A DNA stretch of 64,000 bases from Streptococcus mitis (GCF_946190065.1 NZ_CAMHZD010000009.1:1-64000); one strand, 5' to 3'. Numbered from the stretch's first letter, positions 1 to 10,626 are shown. Notes: generated by a model from the letters alone, not told the origin. Translations and numbers: made by a program.

Positions 1-180
1 CCAGAAAAAGTAGAAGCACCGAAAGAATATACAGGAGTACAAGCTGGGGCGATAGTCGAACCAGAAAAAGTAGAACCACCGAAAGAGTATACAGGGGTTC
101 AAGCTGGAGCGATAGTCGAACCAGAAAAAGTGGAACCACCGAAAGAATACACAGGGAAAATTGAATCACCGAAAACAGAG
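1..180 (+). repeat. 60-bp in-frame tandem repeats in the IgA1 protease gene
   Basis: Two complete 60-bp units (1-60, 61-120) and a third that diverges after about 36 bp (from 121). Each encodes a 20-residue unit of the type PEKVEPPKEYTGVQAGAIVE. The units differ by only a few bases, so copy number is probably variable. The array runs off the left edge, so its full length is unknown. It forms a proline- and charge-rich linker in front of the serine protease domain. Confidence 0.9.
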
Positions 181-3100
181 AAGCCTAAACCTGCAGTAGA
201 GTTAAACAATACAACAGAAAACAATAATGTAGAAAAAAATGCTAGTGCACTTCTTCGAATGAATTTTGTTAAAGATAACAAAGCATTATCAGGAACGGGT
301 TCAGCTACTTTTATAGCTCCTAACGTATTGTTGACAGTAGCGCATAATTTTATTAATAATTCTTCAGATAACACTACTGGTGAGTTTAGGGGAGATAAAG
401 CTAAAAACACATATGAATGGCAGTCACCTGATGGACAAAAAGGTTCATTCACTTCAGATGATATTCACTTCTATAATCAAAAAGATTATCCAAAAGGCTT
501 TATCTACGATTTAGCAGTTATTAAATTACCTGAATCTACTAGAAGACAGTATGCCAACTTAGTAGAAAATTACTCGAAAGTAAATGTTAATGACAAACTA
601 AATGTTCATGGATATCCTGCTGGGCAGTATACTCACTTAAAAGATACTACTGTAGAAATGGAACAAAAATACGCTAATAATACTTATGGTGTCCAATACC
701 AAGGTGGAAAAGCTGGTATGAGTGGTGGAGGAATCTTTAACTCTAAAGGAGAAGTCATTGGTATACACCAAAATGGAGCTGAAAATCGTTCAGGAGGATT
801 GATTTTATCTCCAACACAATTAGCTTGGATTAGAAGTATTATAAACGGTAAAGAAATTACACCTAAATATGATGCTCTTGAACGTCATAAAGATGAGAAA
901 AAAGATGACACTAAAGAAGAGAAAGAAATTGTTAAAAAATTAGAACTTAGAAATATTTCTTCTGTTGAACTATATTCGAAAGAAGGAGATAAGTATCGTC
1001 ATGTAACTTCACTTTCAAGTGTGCCAAACATCTCTTCAAATTACTTTATGAAAGTTAAGTCAGAGAATTTTAAGGATGTAATGCTTCCAGTTGAAAGTAT
1101 TACTAATGATAATAAAGATAATAGAGAAGTCTATAAAATAGTGGCTCGCGTAAATAATTTGATACAACATGAAAATGATAGAGTATTAGATAATTATACA
1201 TACTACCTACCTAAGACGGTAAGTAGTGAAAATGGTGTTTATACATCATTTAAAAATCTTGTAGATGATATGAATAGTAACCCACATGGTACATTTCGTC
1301 TAGGGGCGACTATGGATGCTCGTGAAGTAGAACTTTTGGAAGGTCAAGAAAGTTATATTAATCACGAATTTAGTGGTACATTAATAGGTTCAAACAAGGA
1401 TAAGAACTATGCTGTATATAACCTGAAAAAACCGTTATTTAACGTTTTAAATCATGCTAATATTCGAGATCTTTCAATAAAAGAAGCAAATGTTTCTTCT
1501 AAAGAAGATGCTGCTACAATAGCGAAAGAAGCGAAAAATGGTACTAACATTACTAATGTTCACTCATCTGGTGTAATTGCTGGTGAACGTGGCATTGGTG
1601 GTTTAGTTTCACAAGTTACAGATTCTAAAATCTTGAATAGTAGTTATACTGGTAGAATAACTAATACTTATGACACAAAGGCTACTTATCAAATAGGTGG
1701 TTTAGTTGGTAAACTTTCAGGAGCTAGAGCTTCAATTGATAGATCAGTTTCGTCTATTGATATGGCGACAAATGCTAATCAAGGAGACCAAATTGTTGGT
1801 GGTATAGCGGGAGTTGTTGATGATAGAGCGACAATCAGTAATAGCTATGTTGAAGGTAATGTTAATAATGTGAAACATTTTGGTAAAGTTGGTGGAGTCG
1901 TTGGTAATCTTTGGGATAATTCAGGAGAAGTTGAAAATTCAGGTCGACTATCTGATGTGCTAAGTGATGTTAATGTTACTAATGGGAACGCTATAGTTGG
2001 TTATGATTTTAATGGTATTAAAGCATTTAAGACATATAGTAATAAAAATAATAAAGTAGTAAATGTAGTTCAAGTGGACGATGAACTTGTAACTAAAGAT
2101 TCAGATGTACAAAGAGGTACGATATTAGAATCTGACAAAGTGAATGCTAAAAAAGTTGAGTTAGTTTCTAAACAAAGTACTAAAGTAGAAGACTTCAATT
2201 TCTCTTCTAGATATGTAACTGACTATAGAAATCTTGAAAATGCCGATTCATCAAAAGAACAAGTTTATAAAAATATTGAAAAATTATTACCATTCTATAA
2301 TAGAGAAACAATAGTTAAGTACGGGAATTTAGTAGAGACTAGTAGTAATCTTTACAAAAAAGAATTATTATCAGTAGTTCCTATGAAAGATAAAGAAATA
2401 ATTAGTGATGTTAACGGAAGTAAATCAAGTATAAATAAACTATTACTATATTACACGGACAATACATCAGAAACGATAAATATACAATATCAAAGTGATT
2501 TTTCAAATGTAGCAGAGTATAGTTTGAATGGTACAAAATTAATTTACACACCAAATACATTACTTCGAAATTATAAAAATATTTTAGATGAAGTATTACC
2601 AGAATTAAATAAAGTAGAATATAAATCAGATGCAATTAGAAAAGTATTAGATATTTCTAAAGGTATTAGTTTAACAGAGTTATATCTAGATGAACAATTC
2701 GACAAAACAAAAGCAAACATTGAAGATAGTTTATCAAAACTTCTTTCTGCTGACGCGGCAATAGCTGAAAATAGTAATTCAATAATTGATAATTATGTAA
2801 TAGAAAAAATTAAGAATAATAAAGAAGCGTTACTTCTAGGTTTAACTTATCTAGAACGTTGGTATAATTTTAAATATGATAATGCAAGTGCTAAAGATTT
2901 AGTTATGTATCACTTGGATTTCTTCGGTAAATCAAATAGTTCAGCCTTAGATAATGTTATTGAACTAGGTAAGTCTGGCTTTAACAATTTATTAGCGAAA
3001 AATAATGTAATTACTTATAATGTATTATTAGCGAAAAATTATGGAACTGAAAGTTTATTTAAAGCATTAGAAGGATATAGAAAAGTATTTTTACCAAAAA

Positions 3101-4785
3101 CTTCTAACAACGAGTGGTTTAAAAAACAAACAAAAGCTTATATAGTAGAAGAAAAATCTACGATTAAAGAGGTAAGTGATAAACAATCAATAGCAGGTAG
3201 TCCATATTCTATTGGTGTATATGATAGATTAACTAGCCCATCATGGAAATATCAAAGTATGGTGTTGCCGTTATTAACACTACCTGAAAAATCTGTGTTT
3301 ATGATAGCGAATATCTCTACTATTGGATTTGGTGCATATGATAGATATAGAAGTAAAGAATATCCTAAGGGAGAAAAATTAAATAAATTTGTTGAAGAGA
3401 ATGCACAAGCAGCGGCTAAACGATTTAGAGACCATTATGATTATTGGTATAAAATTCTAGATAATGAAAATAAAGAAAAATTATTTAGAAGTATCCCAGT
3501 ATATGATGCATTTAGATTTGGAAATGATGAAGATAATAAGTTACAAGAAGCTAACTTTGAAACTAATCATCCAGCAATAAAACATTTCTTTGGTCCAGCA
3601 GGTAATAATGTAGTTCACAATGCTAATGGTGCATATGCAACAGGGGACGCATTCTACTATATGGCTTATCGTATGCTTGATAAATCTGGTGCGGTAACAT
3701 ATACGCATGAAATGACGCATAACTCAGATAGAGAAATTTATCTTGGTGGCTATGGTCGAAGAAGTGGCTTGGGACCAGAGTTCTTCGCAAAAGGCTTATT
3801 GCAAGCACCAGACCATCCAAATGACGCAACCATCACCATCAACTCGATCTTGAAACATTTAAAATCGGATAGCAAAGAAGGAGAACGATTACAAATACTC
3901 GATCCAACTACGAGATTTAATAGTGCAGATGATTTGAAGCAATATGTCCACAATATGTTTGATGTTGTCTATATGTTGGAATATCTTGAAGGACAATCAA
4001 TCATTCAACATTTATCTAATTCAGAGAAAATGACTGCACTGAGAAAAATTGAGAATGTATTCGTCAAGGATCCAGATGGAAATAACGTATATGCAACAAA
4101 TGTTGTCAGAGATCTAACAGTAGAAGAAGCTAAAAAACTACGTTCATTCAATGATTTGATTGATAATAATATTATTTCGTCTAGGGAATATGCGTCAAAA
4201 ACATACGAAAGAAATGGCTATTTTACTATAAAACTATTTGCGCCGATTTATGCAGCATTAAGTAATGATGACGGAACGCCAGGTGACCTAATGGGACGTC
4301 GTATGGCTTATGAACTATTGGCTGCAAAAGGCTTTAAAGATGGTATGGTACCATATATTTCAAATCAATTTGAACCCGATGCTAGGGAAAATAATAAAAC
4401 GATTACCTCATATGGTAAGACCAAAGGATTAGTAACAGATACATTAGTACTTCAGAAATTATTTAATGGTCAATACCACACTTGGAGTGATTTTAAAAAG
4501 GCTATGTATGCAGAGCGTCAAACTAAGTTCAATAAATTGAACAAAGTTACCTTTAAGGATACAAGTAAATCGTGGACAAGCTTTGCAACAAAAACCACAA
4601 GTAGTATAGATGAGTTGCAGAAACTAATGAATGAAGCTGTCCGTAAAGATGCAGAAGGTACTCATTGGGATAACTATAATCCAGAGACTGATAGTGCAGT
4701 TCATAAATTGAAGAGAGCAATCTTTAAAGCTTATCTAGATCAAACTAATGATTTTAGAAGTTCAATTTTTGAGAATAAAAAATAG
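1..4785 (+). CDS. iga: IgA1-specific zinc metalloprotease (M26) with an internal trypsin-like serine protease domain, 5' partial
   Basis: The frame is open from base 1, so the N-terminus (signal peptide, LPxTG, start) lies outside the window. 1594 residues are visible. In order: 20-residue repeats; a trypsin/V8-like domain at about residues 78-290 with a full apparent triad, His115 in TVAH (bases 343-345), Asp170 in YDLAVIKL (508-510) and Ser241 in GMSGGG (721-723); an M26 N-terminal region with GLUG-like repeats (about 529-660, e.g. IGGLVG, KVGGVVG); and the M26 catalytic domain with HEMTH at 1236-1240 (bases 3706-3720) and the third zinc ligand Glu1260. The C-terminus (NDFRSSIFENKK) is what I recall for pneumococcal Iga, which I do not recall having a serine protease domain. 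The family is secreted, wall-anchored and cleaves the human IgA1 hinge. Much of the middle is very AT-rich. Confidence 0.9.
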   Translation, partial: PEKVEAPKEYTGVQAGAIVEPEKVEPPKEYTGVQAGAIVEPEKVEPPKEYTGKIESPKTEKPKPAVELNNTTENNNVEKNASALLRMNFVKDNKALSGTGSATFIAPNVLLTVAHNFINNSSDNTTGEFRGDKAKNTYEWQSPDGQKGSFTSDDIHFYNQKDYPKGFIYDLAVIKLPESTRRQYANLVENYSKVNVNDKLNVHGYPAGQYTHLKDTTVEMEQKYANNTYGVQYQGGKAGMSGGGIFNSKGEVIGIHQNGAENRSGGLILSPTQLAWIRSIINGKEITPKYDALERHKDEKKDDTKEEKEIVKKLELRNISSVELYSKEGDKYRHVTSLSSVPNISSNYFMKVKSENFKDVMLPVESITNDNKDNREVYKIVARVNNLIQHENDRVLDNYTYYLPKTVSSENGVYTSFKNLVDDMNSNPHGTFRLGATMDAREVELLEGQESYINHEFSGTLIGSNKDKNYAVYNLKKPLFNVLNHANIRDLSIKEANVSSKEDAATIAKEAKNGTNITNVHSSGVIAGERGIGGLVSQVTDSKILNSSYTGRITNTYDTKATYQIGGLVGKLSGARASIDRSVSSIDMATNANQGDQIVGGIAGVVDDRATISNSYVEGNVNNVKHFGKVGGVVGNLWDNSGEVENSGRLSDVLSDVNVTNGNAIVGYDFNGIKAFKTYSNKNNKVVNVVQVDDELVTKDSDVQRGTILESDKVNAKKVELVSKQSTKVEDFNFSSRYVTDYRNLENADSSKEQVYKNIEKLLPFYNRETIVKYGNLVETSSNLYKKELLSVVPMKDKEIISDVNGSKSSINKLLLYYTDNTSETINIQYQSDFSNVAEYSLNGTKLIYTPNTLLRNYKNILDEVLPELNKVEYKSDAIRKVLDISKGISLTELYLDEQFDKTKANIEDSLSKLLSADAAIAENSNSIIDNYVIEKIKNNKEALLLGLTYLERWYNFKYDNASAKDLVMYHLDFFGKSNSSALDNVIELGKSGFNNLLAKNNVITYNVLLAKNYGTESLFKALEGYRKVFLPKTSNNEWFKKQTKAYIVEEKSTIKEVSDKQSIAGSPYSIGVYDRLTSPSWKYQSMVLPLLTLPEKSVFMIANISTIGFGAYDRYRSKEYPKGEKLNKFVEENAQAAAKRFRDHYDYWYKILDNENKEKLFRSIPVYDAFRFGNDEDNKLQEANFETNHPAIKHFFGPAGNNVVHNANGAYATGDAFYYMAYRMLDKSGAVTYTHEMTHNSDREIYLGGYGRRSGLGPEFFAKGLLQAPDHPNDATITINSILKHLKSDSKEGERLQILDPTTRFNSADDLKQYVHNMFDVVYMLEYLEGQSIIQHLSNSEKMTALRKIENVFVKDPDGNNVYATNVVRDLTVEEAKKLRSFNDLIDNNIISSREYASKTYERNGYFTIKLFAPIYAALSNDDGTPGDLMGRRMAYELLAAKGFKDGMVPYISNQFEPDARENNKTITSYGKTKGLVTDTLVLQKLFNGQYHTWSDFKKAMYAERQTKFNKLNKVTFKDTSKSWTSFATKTTSSIDELQKLMNEAVRKDAEGTHWDNYNPETDSAVHKLKRAIFKAYLDQTNDFRSSIFENKK

Positions 4786-4827
4786 TGTTTACTATTAAAA
4801 AAATAAAATTAAAGAAGGTGATTACAC

Positions 4828-7800
4828 TTGTCATTATTTAAAAAAGAGCGATTTTCGATCCGAAAAATCTGTGGGATTGTTGGTTCGGTGTTACTCGGAA
4901 GTGTCTTGGTTGCACCGTCAATCATTCATGCTTCTACCTATCATTACATTGAAAAAAGCGCTCTTACACAAGAAGAACAAACTAAGATTCAAGCAGGAAT
5001 TCCTACTGATAATGAAGCAACCTATGCTCTTATTTATCAGCAGGAAGCTCTTCCTGCAACAGGTTCCTCGACTTCTGTGCTTACAGTTTTAGGTCTATTA
5101 GCTATTGGTAGTTTAGTTCTTTTGGTTCATAAAAAGAAAAAAGTTAGTAGTGTGTTCTTAGTTACTACTATCGGACTGATTAGTCTTTCTAGTATGCAAG
5201 CACTTGATATAAGCAATCCTTTGAAAGCTTCAAGTAATGAAGGTGTAGTTCAAATTGCTGGATATCGTTATATTGGATACTTACCTCTTGATGATGATGT
5301 AATCTCAGAAATTCAACATAAATCTGAGGGGACAAAAAATGTTCCAGTATCTGAAATTCAAAGTGTTCATAATGAAGCGCCTAAGGCTGAAAAACCTGAG
5401 TACACTGATCCTGTGGGTATGGTTCCTGACGAGGCGCCTAAGGCTGAAAATCCAGAACATACAGCACCAGTTGGTGGTAATCTGGTTGAGCCTGAAGTTC
5501 ATGAAAAACCAGAATATACTGAACCGATAGGCACAGTTCCTGACGAGGCGCCTAAAGCAGATAAGCCTAAACATACAGCTCCAATTGGCGGTAATTTAGT
5601 TGAACCAGAAGTTTATAAAAAACCAGAGTATACAGCACCAGTTGATGGTAATTTGGTAGAACCTGAGGTTCAACCTGAATTGCCAGAGGCTGTTGTAATT
5701 GAAAAAGGCGAACCTGAAGTTCAGCCAGCATTACCAGAAGCTGTTGTGACTGACAAAGGCGAACCTGAAGTTCAGCCAGCGTTACCAGAAGCGGTTGTGA
5801 CTGACAAAGGGGAACCAGAAGTTCAGCCAGCGTTACCAGAAGCGGTTGTGACTGACAAAGGGGAACCAGAAATTCAACCATCATTACCTGAAGCTGTTGT
5901 GACTGATAAAGGAGAACCAGAAGTTCAGCCAGCATTACCTGAAGCTATTGTAACTGATAAAGGGGAACCGGAAGTTCATGAAAAACCAGCATACACTGAA
6001 CCGGTAGGCACAGTTCCAGACGATGCTCCTAATGCTGAGAAACCAGAATATACTGAACCTGTAGGTACAACAGGAGTAGATGAAAATGGCAACTTGATTG
6101 AGCCACCTGTTATCAACATTCCAGAGTATACTGAACCAATATCTACAGTTTCAGAAGTTGCACCAGAAAGAGAAGAATTGCCTTCTCTACATACCGATAT
6201 CCGGACAGAGACTATTCCTAAAACGACTGTAGAAGAATCTGATTCTACCAAATTTATAGGCGATGATTCTATTAAACAAGTTGGTGAGGATGGCGAACGT
6301 CAAATTGTTACTAGCTATGAAGAGTTACATGGCAAAAAAATTAGTGAACCAGTTGAAACAGTAACTATTTTGAAAGAAATGAAGCCTGAAATTCTTGTAA
6401 AAGGTACAAAAGAAAAGCCTAAAGAAAAAACGGCTCCTGTTTTGACTTTGGAGCGAACAGATACAAATGTATTAGACCGCTCCGCAAATCTTTCTTATCA
6501 TTTGGTTAATACAGATGGAGTCAAGATCAATAAAATTACTGCGACAATTAAAGATGGAAATGAAATTGTCAAAACAGTAGATTTAACTTCAGAGCAATTA
6601 GATAAGCAGGTAGAAGATTTAAAATTCTACAAGGACTATAAGATAGAAACCACTATGACCTATGACCGTGGTAAGGGAGAAGAAACTGCAACATTAGAAG
6701 AGAAACCACTTCGCTTGGATTTGAAAAAAGTTGAAATTAAAAATATCGCATCTACTAATTTAGTGAAGGTAAATGACGATGGTACTGAAACACCTAATGA
6801 TTTCATGACTGAAAAACCTTCAGATGAAGATGTGAAGAAGATGTACTTGAAAATCACTAGTCGTGATAATAAAGTAACACGTTTAGCAGTTGATAAGATT
6901 GAGTTGGTGACTGAAAAAGAAAAAGAACTTTTTAAAATTACAGCAACTGCTCAAGATTTGATTCAACATACAGACCCAACTAAGGTTCGTAATCAGTATA
7001 TTCACTACCTCGAAAAACCTGTACCAAAAACGGATAATGTTTACTACAACTTTAAAGAGTTGGTTGAGGCGATGAGAGCGGACATGAAAGGTACGTTTAA
7101 AATCGGTGCCGATTTGAATGCTACGAATGTTCCTGCTGCTGGTAAACAATATGTACCTGGGACATTCCAAGGTCATTTATCAAGTGTCGATGGTAAGCAA
7201 TACACGATTCATAACATCGCTCGACCGTTATTTGATCGTGTTGAAAATGGTTCAATTAAAAACATTAATCTAGGTAATGTTGATGTCAATATGCCTTGGG
7301 CTGATAATGTAGCACCTCTTGCTAATATGGTTAAGAATGCTACTGTTGAAAAAGTTAAAGTTACAGGTTCTGTTGTTGGCAATAACAATGTTGCTGGTAT
7401 TATTAACAAACTCGACAAAGGTGGTAAATTGAATGACGTTGCCTTCATTGGTAAAATACATTCATTCGGTGACAAAGGTTGGAAAGTAGCTGGTATTGTT
7501 GGTGAAATCTGGAAAGGTAACGTAGATAAAGCCTATGTTGAAGCCGATATTACAGGTAATAAAGCTAAAGCTGGTGGTATTGCAGCAACAACCGATAACG
7601 GCATGGATAACAACACTGTTGGTAAAGAAGGTTCAATTCGCCATTCTGTGGCAAAAGGTACGATTGATATTCAAAATCCTGTTGAAGTTGGTGGATTTAT
7701 CAGTTCGAACTGGGTTCTAGGTTTACTAGAAGACAACGTTTCTATGATGAAAGTTACCAAAGGTGAAATCTTCTATGGTTCTAAGAACATTGACGAAGAA

Positions 7801-10545
7801 GACGGTTATTTTTCAGGAAATCGATTGAATAGAGATTTCGTTGTTGAAGGTGTAAGCACAGGTACTTCAAGCTTTAAACGTTCTAAGAACGTTAAGACTA
7901 TTAAAACAGAAGAAGCGAATAAGAAAATTGAAGGATACGGTATTACGGCTAACACCTTTGAGATTAAAAATCCTGTTGTAAACAAATTGAATGTGTTGAC
8001 TTCTCGTGAAAATGAGTATAAGACAACTCAAGACTACAAAACAGAACGTGATTTAGCATATCGTAACATTGAAAAGCTTCAACCGTTCTACAACAAAGAG
8101 TGGATTGTTAACCAAGGTAATAAACTAACTGAAGATTCAAACTTGTTGACAAAAGAAGTGTTATCAGTTACAGGAATGAAAGACGGACAATTTGTAACGG
8201 ATTTATCAGATATTGATCATGTGATGATTCACTATGCAGATAAGACTAAAGAAATCAAAGCTGTTCATCAAAAAGAGTCTAAAGTAGCGCAAGTTCGTGA
8301 GTATAGTATCGATGGATTGGGTGACATTGTTTATACACCAAACATGGTTGATAAAAATCGTAATCAATTGATTCAAAACATTAAAGGTAGGTTAGCGACT
8401 GTTGAATTAATTTCTCCTGAAGTACGTGCCTTGATGGGTAATCGGGATAGAGCTGAAGAAAATACAGAGGAACGTAAAAACGGTTATATCCGAGACCTTT
8501 ATCTCGAAGAAAGTTTTGCTGAAACGAAAGCTAATCTTGATAAATTGGTCAAATCTTTGATTGAAAATGCTGACCATCAATTAAATAGTGACGAAGCGGC
8601 TATGAAAGCACTTGTTAAGAAGGTGGATGAAAATAAAGCTAAAATCGTGATGGCTCTTACTTACCTTAATCGTTACTATGATATCAAGTATGGGGATATG
8701 ACTATCAAGAACTTGATGATGTTTAAACCTGACTTCTATGGTAAGTCAGTTGACCTTCTTGATTTCTTGATTCGAATTGGATCAAGCGAGCGAAATATCA
8801 AGGGCGACAGAACTTTGGATGCTTATCGTGATATGATTGGTGGAACTATTGGTAAAGCTGAATTACATGGCTTCTTAGATTACAACATGCGTCTCTTTAC
8901 TAACGATACTGATTTAAATGATTGGTTTATCCATGCGGCTAAGAATGTATATGTATCAGAACCTCAAACAACGAATCCTGATTTTGCTAACAAACGTCAT
9001 CGTGCATTTGATGGTTTGAACAATGGTGTTCATAATCGTATGATCCTACCTCTATTAACGCTTAAGAATGCACATATGTTCTTGATTTCAACTTACAATA
9101 CAATGGCTTATAGCTCTTTTGAGAAATATGGTAAGTATACAGAAGAAGCTAGAAACGAATTTAAGAAAGAGATTGATAATGTTGCGAAAGGTCAACAAAC
9201 TTACCTTGATTTCTGGTCACGTTTAGCATTGCCAAGTGTACGTGACCAATTACTCAAGAGTCAAAATAGGGTTCCGACACCTGTTTGGGATAACCAAAAC
9301 TATCATAACGTTGAAGGTGTAAATCGTATGGGTTATGATAAGAACAATAAACCAATTGCACCTATTCGTGAATTATATGGACCAACTTGGAAATTCCATA
9401 ATACCAACTGGAATATGGGAGCTATGGCATCTATTTTCCCAGATCCTAATAATAATGACCAAGTTTATTTCATGGGAACAAATATGATTAGTCCGTTTGG
9501 TATTTCAGCCTTTACTCACGAAACAACACACGTTAATGATAGAATGCTTTACTTCGGTGGTCATAGACACCGTCAAGGTACAGACGTCGAAGCCTATGCG
9601 CAAGGTATGTTACAGACACCTGATAAATCGACAGGAAACGGTGAATATGGCGCTTTAGGTTTGAATATGGCTTATCATCGTGAAAATGATGGTAATCAAT
9701 GGTACAATTATAACCCTGATAAGCTTCAAACTCGTGAAGATATTGATCGCTACATGAAGAACTACAATGAAGCGTTAATGATGTTGGATTATGTTGAAGC
9801 AGATGCTGTAATTCCAAAATTAAATGGTGATAATAGCAAGTGGTTCAAGAAAATTGACAGAGTCGATAGACATGTTGATGGCTTAAATAATTTAACTGCT
9901 CCACACCAATGGGATAAAGTTCGTGACCTAAATGACGGAGAGAAAACTAAACCATTGGCAAGTATTGATGATTTGGTTGATAATAATTTAATGACCAAAC
10001 ATAACAATCCGGGTAATGGTGTGTTCCGACCAGAGGACTTCACGCCTAATTCAGCATATGTTAATGTTCAAATGATGGCTGGTATTTATGGTGGTAATAC
10101 AAGCAAAGGTGCTCCAGGTTCATTATCATTCAAGCATAATGCCTTCCGTATGTGGGGTTACTTTGGCTATGAAAATGGATTTATCGGATATGTATCTAGC
10201 AAATACCAAGGTGAAGCTAATAAACAAAACCAGGGTAGATTGGGTGATGATTTCATTATCAAAAAAGTTTCAAACAACCAATTCTTAAACCTTGAAGATT
10301 GGAAGAAACATTGGTATCACGACGTTAAAGCTAAAGCAGAGCAAGGATTTACTACTATTGAAATTGACGGTAAACAAATTACCAACTATACACAATTGAA
10401 GGATATCTTTGTTAAAGCGGTTGAGGAAGATTTAAAGAAATCAGGTGATTTCTCACACACTGTTGCACTCAAAGAAAAAGTCTTTAAAGCTCTTCTTAAA
10501 AACACAGACGGTTTCTTTAATCAATTGTTTAAAAAAGACATTTAA
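4828..10545 (+). CDS. M26 family zinc metalloprotease, ZmpB/ZmpD type, cell-wall anchored
   Basis: 1905 residues. The TTG start is chosen because AAGAAGGTG sits about 8 nt upstream and the product opens with an FSIRK-type signal peptide. LPATG at residues 75-79 is followed by a hydrophobic segment, KKKK and a second hydrophobic segment: the N-terminal sortase anchor typical of streptococcal Zmp proteins. Next come proline-rich repeats (about 180-440), a G5-like domain (about 462-530), the M26 N-terminal region, and HETTH at 1564-1568 (bases 9517-9531) with Glu1588 as third zinc ligand. It starts 42 bp after iga with no terminator between, so co-transcription is likely. From memory zmpD can neighbour iga in pneumococci, but I cannot separate ZmpB from ZmpD here. 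The substrate is unknown. Confidence 0.88.
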   Translation: MSLFKKERFSIRKICGIVGSVLLGSVLVAPSIIHASTYHYIEKSALTQEEQTKIQAGIPTDNEATYALIYQQEALPATGSSTSVLTVLGLLAIGSLVLLVHKKKKVSSVFLVTTIGLISLSSMQALDISNPLKASSNEGVVQIAGYRYIGYLPLDDDVISEIQHKSEGTKNVPVSEIQSVHNEAPKAEKPEYTDPVGMVPDEAPKAENPEHTAPVGGNLVEPEVHEKPEYTEPIGTVPDEAPKADKPKHTAPIGGNLVEPEVYKKPEYTAPVDGNLVEPEVQPELPEAVVIEKGEPEVQPALPEAVVTDKGEPEVQPALPEAVVTDKGEPEVQPALPEAVVTDKGEPEIQPSLPEAVVTDKGEPEVQPALPEAIVTDKGEPEVHEKPAYTEPVGTVPDDAPNAEKPEYTEPVGTTGVDENGNLIEPPVINIPEYTEPISTVSEVAPEREELPSLHTDIRTETIPKTTVEESDSTKFIGDDSIKQVGEDGERQIVTSYEELHGKKISEPVETVTILKEMKPEILVKGTKEKPKEKTAPVLTLERTDTNVLDRSANLSYHLVNTDGVKINKITATIKDGNEIVKTVDLTSEQLDKQVEDLKFYKDYKIETTMTYDRGKGEETATLEEKPLRLDLKKVEIKNIASTNLVKVNDDGTETPNDFMTEKPSDEDVKKMYLKITSRDNKVTRLAVDKIELVTEKEKELFKITATAQDLIQHTDPTKVRNQYIHYLEKPVPKTDNVYYNFKELVEAMRADMKGTFKIGADLNATNVPAAGKQYVPGTFQGHLSSVDGKQYTIHNIARPLFDRVENGSIKNINLGNVDVNMPWADNVAPLANMVKNATVEKVKVTGSVVGNNNVAGIINKLDKGGKLNDVAFIGKIHSFGDKGWKVAGIVGEIWKGNVDKAYVEADITGNKAKAGGIAATTDNGMDNNTVGKEGSIRHSVAKGTIDIQNPVEVGGFISSNWVLGLLEDNVSMMKVTKGEIFYGSKNIDEEDGYFSGNRLNRDFVVEGVSTGTSSFKRSKNVKTIKTEEANKKIEGYGITANTFEIKNPVVNKLNVLTSRENEYKTTQDYKTERDLAYRNIEKLQPFYNKEWIVNQGNKLTEDSNLLTKEVLSVTGMKDGQFVTDLSDIDHVMIHYADKTKEIKAVHQKESKVAQVREYSIDGLGDIVYTPNMVDKNRNQLIQNIKGRLATVELISPEVRALMGNRDRAEENTEERKNGYIRDLYLEESFAETKANLDKLVKSLIENADHQLNSDEAAMKALVKKVDENKAKIVMALTYLNRYYDIKYGDMTIKNLMMFKPDFYGKSVDLLDFLIRIGSSERNIKGDRTLDAYRDMIGGTIGKAELHGFLDYNMRLFTNDTDLNDWFIHAAKNVYVSEPQTTNPDFANKRHRAFDGLNNGVHNRMILPLLTLKNAHMFLISTYNTMAYSSFEKYGKYTEEARNEFKKEIDNVAKGQQTYLDFWSRLALPSVRDQLLKSQNRVPTPVWDNQNYHNVEGVNRMGYDKNNKPIAPIRELYGPTWKFHNTNWNMGAMASIFPDPNNNDQVYFMGTNMISPFGISAFTHETTHVNDRMLYFGGHRHRQGTDVEAYAQGMLQTPDKSTGNGEYGALGLNMAYHRENDGNQWYNYNPDKLQTREDIDRYMKNYNEALMMLDYVEADAVIPKLNGDNSKWFKKIDRVDRHVDGLNNLTAPHQWDKVRDLNDGEKTKPLASIDDLVDNNLMTKHNNPGNGVFRPEDFTPNSAYVNVQMMAGIYGGNTSKGAPGSLSFKHNAFRMWGYFGYENGFIGYVSSKYQGEANKQNQGRLGDDFIIKKVSNNQFLNLEDWKKHWYHDVKAKAEQGFTTIEIDGKQITNYTQLKDIFVKAVEEDLKKSGDFSHTVALKEKVFKALLKNTDGFFNQLFKKDI
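5659..5964 (+). repeat. Six 51-bp in-frame repeats in the Zmp gene
   Basis: Six consecutive 51-bp units encode 17-residue repeats of the form EPEVQPALPEAVVTDKG (5659, 5710, 5761, 5812, 5863, 5914). The third and fourth are nearly identical in DNA. They are flanked by looser PEYTEPVG/PDEAPKAE repeats at about 5390-5655 and 5980-6150. This is a wall-spanning linker and a likely site of copy-number change. Confidence 0.92.
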
Positions 10546-10572
10546 ATGTTTAAAATATAAAGGAGGCAGTTT

Positions 10573-10626
10573 TTTGCTCCCTATGAAAAGTCATCATTTG
10601 ATGGCTTTTTTCTATACAGGGAGCTT
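10573..10626 (+). terminator. Intrinsic terminator after the Zmp gene
   Basis: An inner stem AAGTCATCA / TGATGGCTT is followed by a T-run (about 10578-10612). It is enclosed by an outer GCTCCC...GGGAGC pair. It ends the iga-zmp unit before the rbgA promoter. Confidence 0.75.
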
